Shown here in pieces: positions 58,614-64,000 of a stretch of DNA of 64,000 nucleotides; the stretch's first letter is position 1; each line of letters opens with the position of its first letter. Origin of the DNA: Clostridia bacterium (GTDB lineage: Bacteria > Bacillota > Clostridia > Christensenellales > Borkfalkiaceae). The stretch spans positions 34,363-98,362 of the forward strand of contig JAFWBT010000031.1 of assembly GCA_017507005.1 (NCBI GenBank), written 5' to 3'. The notes under the pieces were generated by a model. That model made no database searches. It was not told the origin of the DNA and saw nothing but the letters and a program-made list of their open reading frames with translations. The translations under genes and the position numbers were made by a program.

Positions 58614-60191
58614 ATGGAATTAGGAATAGTCATCAATAAATTGAGAATGAACGCAAAGCTGACGCAGGCGCAATTTTCCGAGATTTTCGGTGTGTCGCAG
58701 CAATCCGTTCAAAAATGGGAAAGCGGAGCGTCTACGCCCGATTTAGAAAAAATCGTAGCGATTTCTAAATATTTCGACGTGTCGCTTGACGCGCTGATTC
58801 TTGGCAATGACAACCGTGTTGTGGAAGAAATGGGAAGGGCTAACGCGCTCAAACCGCAGTATCAAAATATTCACGATTGGGAGTTTTATTCGTCGAATTT
58901 GACGTTGGAATACGAGCAAGCTATATCCGAGGGGTTGGATATAGCGCGGTATAAAGATCTCTTTTACGCGGCGTCGCTGTTGCCCAAAAACGAGATAAAA
59001 AAGAAACTCGGCGATATATTGTTTGAAATCGTTATGTCGGCAAAACAAAAAGAGGACTATCCCTACGTCGAGCCGTCCGATTTAAAGACGATAAAGAGCT
59101 TGCGAAAGGACGCGCCCCGTGTGCGCGCGTATGACAAAAAGACGTTAAGGGAAAAAGTGCACGGCGCGTGGCTTGGCCGCGCTTGCGGTTGCTTGCTCGG
59201 GAAAACGATAGAGGCGATTCGCACGGATGAGCTGATTCCGTTCTTAAAAGCGTCGGATAATTATCCTCTGCACCGCTACGTTTACACAACGGACGTGAAA
59301 GAGGAGGTCGTTGGGAAATTTAGATTCAGTTTTGTCGGCAGGAGCTATGCGGACGATACGGACGGTATGCCCGTGGACGACGATATGAACTACGTAGTGC
59401 TCGCGCAAGAAATTATCGATAAAAACGGTCGGGATTTCACTTCGTACGACGTGGCGAACGCGTGGCTGCAATATCAGGGCAAGGACGCCTATTGTACGGC
59501 GGAACGCGTTGCGTATTGTAATTTTATTAAAGGCTTTGCGCCGCCTGAATCGGCGGTTTATCAAAACCCTTATCGCGAATGGATAGGCGCGCAGATTCGC
59601 GGGGATTATTTTGGGTATATCAACCCGGGCAATCCCGAAATGGCGGCGGAAATGGCTTGGCGCGACGCGTCCATTTCGCACGTAAAGAACGGTATTTACG
59701 GGGAAATGTTTGCGGCGGCGATGTTGGCGATTGCGGCGACGACGAACGATATTGAGGAGATTATCCTCGGCGGTTTGGCGGAAATTCCGTTCACGTCGAG
59801 ATTCTATGAAGAAGTGACGAGCGTTATGGACGGCTATAAAAAGGGCGCGTCGCAAAAACAATGCTTTGAGAGAATTCATACGAAATACGACGAATTTGAC
59901 AACGATTGGTGTCAAACGATTCCGAACGCAATGATTGTCGTGGCGTCCCTGCTCTATGGTAAGGGCGACTATGCAAAATCAATTTGTATGGCGGTGGAAA
60001 CGGGCTTTGATACCGATTGCAACGGCGCGACGGTAGGCTCGGTGCTGGGTATGGCGAACGGTGTGCAAACGATTCCCGCGTATTGGAAAGAGCCTATCAA
60101 CGACACGCTCCACACCAGTATTTTCGGCTTGGATACGTTGAAGATTTCCAAGCGTGTCGACCTTACGATGCAACATATCGAAAAACGCTAA
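58614..60191 (+). CDS. XRE helix-turn-helix fused to ADP-ribosylglycohydrolase
   Basis: The 525-residue fusion uses the ATG at 58614, behind CAAGGAGGCG. Residues 3-62 are an XRE domain (LTQAQFSEIFGVSQQSVQKWE). Residues 65-165 form a helical linker. Residues about 178-520 are an ADP-ribosyl-glycohydrolase (DraG/ARH) domain with HGAWLGRACGCLLGKTIE, SYADDTDG (Mg2+ ligands) and the late metal motif TGFDTDCNGATVGS. ARH enzymes release ADP-ribose from modified targets or cleave related N-glycosidic bonds. The DNA-binding domain suggests a regulator that senses an ADP-ribose-like ligand or alters gene activity through it. The ribokinase gene follows after 69 bases. Confidence 0.85.
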   Translation: MELGIVINKLRMNAKLTQAQFSEIFGVSQQSVQKWESGASTPDLEKIVAISKYFDVSLDALILGNDNRVVEEMGRANALKPQYQNIHDWEFYSSNLTLEYEQAISEGLDIARYKDLFYAASLLPKNEIKKKLGDILFEIVMSAKQKEDYPYVEPSDLKTIKSLRKDAPRVRAYDKKTLREKVHGAWLGRACGCLLGKTIEAIRTDELIPFLKASDNYPLHRYVYTTDVKEEVVGKFRFSFVGRSYADDTDGMPVDDDMNYVVLAQEIIDKNGRDFTSYDVANAWLQYQGKDAYCTAERVAYCNFIKGFAPPESAVYQNPYREWIGAQIRGDYFGYINPGNPEMAAEMAWRDASISHVKNGIYGEMFAAAMLAIAATTNDIEEIILGGLAEIPFTSRFYEEVTSVMDGYKKGASQKQCFERIHTKYDEFDNDWCQTIPNAMIVVASLLYGKGDYAKSICMAVETGFDTDCNGATVGSVLGMANGVQTIPAYWKEPINDTLHTSIFGLDTLKISKRVDLTMQHIEKR

Positions 60192-60260
60192 ATTGTTAGG
60201 CGGCGGCTCTGCGATAGCGGCGTTTTTAAGGATAGGTAAAAATTAAAGGATGGGTAAAAA

Positions 60261-61130
60261 ATGAAAAAAATTTTTATCGTTGGGAGTGTGAATACCGATT
60301 TCGTTATTTCTGCTCCCTATATCCCCGTCGGGGGAGAAACGTTGACGGGGAGTGGCTTTTTCACGGCGCGCGGCGGCAAGGGCGCAAATCAAGCGGTCGC
60401 GGCGAGTCGGCTGGGCGGTGACGTGAAAATGTGCGCTTGCGTGGGCGACGATTTGTTTGGAGACGAGAGCGTAAAGGCTTTTGAAAAAGAGGGAATAGAC
60501 GTTTCGCACGTGCGTAGAGTGGCAGGCGTACCAACGGGTACGGCGGTCGTTTTGGTGACGAACGGTGAAAATCGCATTATTCTCGACAAGGGCGCGAACG
60601 ATTGCTTGACGAAAGCGGACGTTGACGAATTTTTAAAAACGGCGCAGACGGGCGATATTTATTTGACGCAGTTGGAAAACCCGATTGACGTTGTGGGGTA
60701 CGGGCTGAAAAAGGCAAAGGAAAAGGGTATGTTCGTTGTGCTCAATCCTGCGCCTGCGAACGTGGAAATATTGTCGTATTTGGGGTATTGCGACCTGATT
60801 ACACCCAACGAAACGGAGCTAGAAATTCTCGGCGGTAAGGAAAAAATTCAGGCAAAAACGAGTGCGGATATTATTGTTACGCTTGGAAAAAACGGCTATC
60901 AAATTTTGACGAAAAATAGCGAAACGAGGTACCCATGTACGAGAATAACGGCTGTGGATACGACGGCGGCAGGGGATACGTTGTGCGGCGGTTTGGTGGC
61001 GCGTTTGGCGAGCGGGGACGATTTGATAAAGGCGGCGGCGTTTGGTAGCAAAGCCGCAACGATTGCGTGCACTAAAAAAGGCGCGCAGCCGTCTATTCCC
61101 ACCACGCAAGAGGTGGAACGGTTTAATTGA
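60261..61130 (+). CDS. rbsK: Ribokinase
   Basis: A 289-residue PfkB-family sugar kinase that phosphorylates ribose to ribose 5-phosphate. Signatures: GSVNTDFVISAPYIPVGGETL (start), GGKGANQAVAASRLGG (PfkB motif 1, about 38-53), NPAP, LITPNETELEIL and DTTAAGDTLCGG with the catalytic Asp. Usual length is 300-310; here the C-terminus is a little short. AAGGATGGG precedes the ATG. Position after the ADP-ribosylglycohydrolase fusion suggests joint use of ribose released from nucleosides or ADP-ribose. Bases 60927-60945 contain a motif copy. Confidence 0.9.
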   Translation: MKKIFIVGSVNTDFVISAPYIPVGGETLTGSGFFTARGGKGANQAVAASRLGGDVKMCACVGDDLFGDESVKAFEKEGIDVSHVRRVAGVPTGTAVVLVTNGENRIILDKGANDCLTKADVDEFLKTAQTGDIYLTQLENPIDVVGYGLKKAKEKGMFVVLNPAPANVEILSYLGYCDLITPNETELEILGGKEKIQAKTSADIIVTLGKNGYQILTKNSETRYPCTRITAVDTTAAGDTLCGGLVARLASGDDLIKAAAFGSKAATIACTKKGAQPSIPTTQEVERFN

Positions 61131-61160
61131 TAAATTGAAAAGAATTTATATTTGCAAGCG

Positions 61161-61189
61161 TTGACTTTTTATAAAAGTTGTGTTAAAAT
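61161..61189 (+). promoter_or_regulatory. Promoter upstream of the membrane coiled-coil gene
   Basis: TTGACT (61161-61166) and TAAAAT (61184-61189) are separated by 17 bases. Confidence 0.7.
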
Positions 61190-61206
61190 AAAGGCGATTA
61201 AAATCA

Positions 61207-62058
61207 ATGTGTTTAATTCTTGTTTGCTTTTTAATGGCAGTGGGAATTTTTGCCTTGATTTTGGTCGTCTTATTTTATAATTATGGAGAAAAAATGAACG
61301 TAAAATTAAACAATCAGTTGGTAGAAGCGGTGAATATTTTTACCGAGTCGGGGCGAAGATTTGATGCACCGATAAGGGAATATGAACGGGCGATTGCGGA
61401 GGCTAAAAAGAGAATTGATTCGGACGTAATGTGCGCAAACTTTATTCCAAAACCGCAAACGCCTGAACAAATGGACAAAAAACAAAGAACGAGTATGATA
61501 TTGTTGCTGCTTTTCGTATGGCCAGTGGGGATACCGTATGCAATCTATTTTTCTCGCACGAAAGAAAAAAGAGAAAAGCAAAACAATGAAACGTACGTTG
61601 CGGAAATGACGGAATATAACCGCAAGATTGAGGATTTTCGTCAATGTATCAATGAGGAAAATAGAAAGATAGCGGAAATAAAACAGCAAATCGAGAAATT
61701 GGAGGCTCAAAAGCAAAATTTCTTCCAGCAAAATAGCGAAGCGCTTGCTTTTCTTCCTAGACGTTGTCGATATTTGGGAATGGTTGAACGATTATACCAT
61801 TTTATTCACGAGGAATACGATTATACTTTGCAAGACGCAATCAATCGTTATGATAAAGAAGAGAAAGAACTGAGTGAGCTGCAAGAACGTATAGAAGCAA
61901 GAGAGCGCGCGGAAGAGCTTGCGGAAAGACATCATCGCGAACTGAAAAAATCTCTTGATGACGTTGCTTATTATCAAAAGAGAGCGGCGGAGGAACAGAG
62001 AATGACGAATGAAAATCTTGATAGGATTCATCAAGACAACGTGCGGAACGGATATTGA
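61207..62058 (+). CDS. Membrane-anchored coiled-coil protein
   Basis: The 283-residue protein starts with a hydrophobic helix (1-24) and has a second hydrophobic segment at about 97-115 (SMILLLLFVWPVGIPYAIYF). Residues 120-185 and 215-275 are long, highly charged coiled coils (IEDFRQCINEENRKIAEIKQQIEKLEAQKQ). No family was recognised. The ATG at 61207 has only a short leader and no ribosome binding site. The in-frame ATG at 61294 (residue 30) has TGGAGAAAAA upstream and would give a protein lacking the first helix, so two forms are possible. The zinc-ribbon/TM2 gene follows after 15 bases. Confidence 0.62.
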   Translation: MCLILVCFLMAVGIFALILVVLFYNYGEKMNVKLNNQLVEAVNIFTESGRRFDAPIREYERAIAEAKKRIDSDVMCANFIPKPQTPEQMDKKQRTSMILLLLFVWPVGIPYAIYFSRTKEKREKQNNETYVAEMTEYNRKIEDFRQCINEENRKIAEIKQQIEKLEAQKQNFFQQNSEALAFLPRRCRYLGMVERLYHFIHEEYDYTLQDAINRYDKEEKELSELQERIEARERAEELAERHHRELKKSLDDVAYYQKRAAEEQRMTNENLDRIHQDNVRNGY

Positions 62059-62073
62059 AAAGAGGAGTAAAAA

Positions 62074-62424
62074 ATGTATTGTAAGTATTGTGGAGAACAG
62101 TTGTTTGACGGACAAACAATGTGTGTTAAATGCGGAAACAAAATAGAAGAAGAAAAAGTGGTAGTTGACAATAATGCGCCCTTTTCGCAACCCGCAAAAA
62201 ATGTTAAAAAGGGAAATCTTAAAGGAAAAAGCAAAATGCTGATGATAGTAACGTGTGCATTTTTAGGCTTTTTCGGCGCGCATAATTTTCTGATGGGCGA
62301 GAATAAAAAAGGCATAGTGAAAATAGTTACGAGTTTTTTTGGAGTCGGAGTAATTCTTGCAATTATCGATCTTGTGAAAATCGTAACGGATAATTATATC
62401 TGTAATCCAGACGCTTTTATATAA
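62074..62424 (+). CDS. Zinc-ribbon TM2-domain membrane protein
   Basis: A 116-residue protein. The N-terminal zinc ribbon has CKYCGEQLFDGQTMCVKCG (two CxxC pairs, residues 3-21). A basic linker follows, then two transmembrane helices in the TM2-domain pattern (LGFFGAHNFLMGENKKGIVKIV ... IIDLVKIVTDNY). TM2 proteins are common and of unknown function; zinc-ribbon versions are frequent in Bacillota. AAAGAGGAG precedes the ATG. It is probably co-transcribed with the coiled-coil gene upstream. Confidence 0.82.
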   Translation: MYCKYCGEQLFDGQTMCVKCGNKIEEEKVVVDNNAPFSQPAKNVKKGNLKGKSKMLMIVTCAFLGFFGAHNFLMGENKKGIVKIVTSFFGVGVILAIIDLVKIVTDNYICNPDAFI

Positions 62425-62451
62425 AAAGTATTTCTCCAAAGAGGTAGTATA

Positions 62452-63552
62452 ATGGAAAAGATTGTTTTGAGTGAAGAATTGAAAAAACGTGCGTTGCCCG
62501 AGCTGTTTTTAACGCCCGACGGCAAGCAGATTTCCACGAGAGAGGAGTGGGAAAATATCCTGCGTCCGTATTGGCGTGAAGTGCTTTTGCGTGAGGAATA
62601 CGGTCGCGTTCCGCCGTACGTTGCGCCCGAAATTCAAACGGAAAGAAAACCTATCGATTTTGCAGGCAAGGCGGTGTGGGAAACGGTATCTTTCCGCTTT
62701 AACGTGAGCGGCAAAGAACACGTCGTGCCTACGCAGCTTATCTATCCTGCCGACGGTAAAAAACATCCGTTTTTTATTTACCTGAATTTCCGTCCCGATA
62801 TTCCCGATATCTATTTGCCCGTGGAAGAATTGATGGATAACGGGTTCGGTATTTTTTCGGTCTGCTACAACGACGTAACAACGGATAACGGCGATTTTAC
62901 CACGGGGCTTGCCGCTTTGTTTCAAACAGGCGAGCGCACGGCAGACGATACGGGCAAAATCGGCTATTGGTCGTATATGGCATCTCGCATGATGGATTAT
63001 TTGCAGACGCGCCCTGAGGCAGACCACGCGGCAATCGGTGTTGCTGGTCATTCCCGATTGGGCAAAACAGCGCTGTTAACGGCGGCGTTGGACGAGCGTT
63101 TTGCTTTTGTTTGCTCTAATGATTCGGGGTGTTGCGGCGCGGCGCTTTCGCGTTGTAGATGCGAGGGTGGCGAACGTGTCGTGGATATTTTCAATAGATT
63201 CCCGTATTGGTTTAGCCCGTCCTTTGCAAAGTATGCCGAAGCGGTGGAAACAATGCCGTTCGACCAGCATTGTTTATTGGCTTTGGTTGCGCCTCGCGCG
63301 GCGTATATTGGCGGCGCAATTCAAGACGTTTGGGCGGATAATGACAATCAGTTGTTAAATTGTGTTGCCTCGTCCAAGGCGTGGGAATTGTACGGCAAAA
63401 CGGGGATAATAACGCCTGACAGACTGCCCGTTTGCGGTGACATTTTCACAGACGGGGACGTTGGATTCCATTTTCGAGCAGGAAAACACTATCACAGCCG
63501 CACCGATTGGCTGGTGTATATGGACGCTGTAAAGAAATATTTGAGCCGTTAA
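62452..63552 (+). CDS. CE15-like (glucuronoyl esterase) alpha/beta hydrolase
   Basis: A 366-residue alpha/beta hydrolase. The nucleophile motif GHSRLGKTALL (Ser201) and the following NDSGCCGAALSRCRCEGG and RFPYWFSPSF segments are the signature of carbohydrate esterase family 15. Those enzymes cleave ester bonds between glucuronic acid of xylan and lignin alcohols. A catalytic His is likely in HYHSRTDW near the C-terminus. No signal peptide is visible, unlike most secreted CE15 enzymes, so it may act inside the cell on imported fragments or have another ester substrate. AAAGAGGTAGTATA precedes the ATG. Confidence 0.75.
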   Translation: MEKIVLSEELKKRALPELFLTPDGKQISTREEWENILRPYWREVLLREEYGRVPPYVAPEIQTERKPIDFAGKAVWETVSFRFNVSGKEHVVPTQLIYPADGKKHPFFIYLNFRPDIPDIYLPVEELMDNGFGIFSVCYNDVTTDNGDFTTGLAALFQTGERTADDTGKIGYWSYMASRMMDYLQTRPEADHAAIGVAGHSRLGKTALLTAALDERFAFVCSNDSGCCGAALSRCRCEGGERVVDIFNRFPYWFSPSFAKYAEAVETMPFDQHCLLALVAPRAAYIGGAIQDVWADNDNQLLNCVASSKAWELYGKTGIITPDRLPVCGDIFTDGDVGFHFRAGKHYHSRTDWLVYMDAVKKYLSR

Positions 63553-63600
63553 AAAGAAATTATCGACGCGAAAATTTTTCTCTAAAAAAGACAAAATGGA

Positions 63601-63676
63601 GATACCATGTACGCGTTGGACGTAATTATTGAGGATATCCTAAAAAATAAAACACGCTACCATGTACGCGTCGAAA
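63601..63676 (+). repeat. Two closely spaced copies of the ACCATGTACGCGT motif
   Basis: GATACCATGTACGCGTTGGA (63601-63620) and CTACCATGTACGCGTCGAAA (63658-63677 region) lie in the same orientation 57 bases apart, in non-coding DNA after the esterase gene. Confidence 0.62.
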
Positions 63677-63694
63677 TGAAACATAAAAATAAAC

Positions 63695-63731
63695 AATCGC
63701 CTTTTTCATTACACGGAAGGGCGATTTTTTT
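63695..63731 (+). terminator. Terminator after the esterase gene
   Basis: AATCGCC (63695-63701) pairs with GGCGATT (63720-63726), then a T-run. Confidence 0.75.
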
Positions 63732-63818
63732 CATATTTTTACAAAAAATATAATGAAAACAAATATAGGATATAAGTTTTTTTTATATATAAAATTCCCA
63801 ACACCCCCAATCACTGCA

Positions 63819-63848
63819 TTGACTGGAAAGATTTGTTTGTGATATAAT
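63819..63848 (+). promoter_or_regulatory. Promoter reading off the right edge
   Basis: TTGACT (63819-63824) and TATAAT (63843-63848) are separated by 18 bases. It drives a leader of at least 145 bases; the gene it serves lies outside the window. Confidence 0.68.
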
Positions 63849-63854
63849 CTATGA

Positions 63855-64000
63855 ACAAGTATTATATAAATATATAATGTTTTACGTATGCGCAAGTAAA
63901 GGGCGCATATTTGCACAGACAAAAAATAAAGCGTAGGGCGCGCCCTACGTCTGCTTTTACCAAAGCAGACGTATAAAGAATGCTTATTAGCTTTACAAAA
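63855..64000 (+). ncRNA. Structured 5' leader, incomplete at the window edge
   Basis: The leader carries ATGCGC/GCGCAT, a perfect 18-base palindrome CGTAGGGCG/CGCCCTACG (about 63931-63948) and a hairpin TACGTCTGCTT/AAGCAGACGTA (about 63945-63974). The last two share the bases TACG and so exclude each other, as in a switch. No start codon with a ribosome binding site is seen before the edge. Confidence 0.45.

Noticed and set aside
63731-63922. 63-residue minus-strand ORF at the right end
   Set aside because: It is AT-driven, lacks a ribosome binding site and lies opposite a good promoter.

Overview
The window looks like a chromosomal segment of an anaerobic, fermentative member of the Bacillota (Clostridia), probably an uncultured gut lineage. 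This is inferred from the gene content: AddAB rather than RecBCD, Rex next to AdhE, a Sapep/PepV dipeptidase, a PRC-barrel protein, a BspA-type leucine-rich surface protein, GH5-like and CE15-like polysaccharide enzymes, purine-rich ribosome binding sites and consensus TTGACA-17-TATAAT promoters. No rRNA or other species marker is present. The genetic code is standard, because TAG ends at least one intact gene.

Layout. 1-9.8 kb: a membrane-anchored DUF1508 protein cut by the left edge, two flavoprotein oxidoreductases, a TetR regulator, a secreted metallophosphatase lipoprotein and a dipeptidase. 9.8-17 kb: a likely operon of radC, histidine kinase, response regulator, phosphoglycolate phosphatase and cysteine synthase; then an XRE/SHOCT-like regulator pair and an MgtE magnesium transporter preceded by a 25-codon leader ORF. 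17-21.4 kb: two exported, C-terminally anchored SH3-like proteins on the minus strand. 19.7-30.4 kb: a phage head-assembly cassette in phage P22 order: sigma-like regulator with a frameshift behind a LexA-type box, TerL, TerS-like, portal, scaffold, coat, gp4-like adaptor, gp10-like hub and one unknown. It ends at a terminator and has no visible integrase, replication, lysis or tail-fibre genes.

30.4-34.3 kb: a promoter, a structured leader RNA with its own terminator, a 38-codon ORF and a large BspA-like surface protein, followed by an array of hairpins. 34.3-41 kb: dUTPase, TrmB, a divergent [FeFe]-hydrogenase-like domain fused to long acidic repeats, and a NitT/TauT-type ABC transporter. 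41-46 kb: Rex, an adhE gene carrying an in-frame TAG, and TilS. 46-56 kb: a lipoprotein, AddB and AddA, a small membrane protein, a PRC-barrel protein and tRNA-Gln(CTG). The 3' end of this tRNA is duplicated 203 bp downstream, which looks like the scar of an integrative element. 56-64 kb: a GH5-like glycosidase, an HTH-ADP-ribosylglycohydrolase fusion next to ribokinase, two small membrane proteins, a CE15-like esterase and a structured leader running off the right edge.

The features most worth following up are: the hydrogenase-like protein, which keeps all four H-cluster cysteine ligands at canonical spacing but has lost the proton-relay cysteine; the apparently SOS-linked P22-type capsid cassette; the arrays of sequence-variable but always self-complementary hairpins; the orphan leader RNA at 30.46 kb; and a short motif (core GTAYGCGTTGAA) scattered through the window in and between genes.
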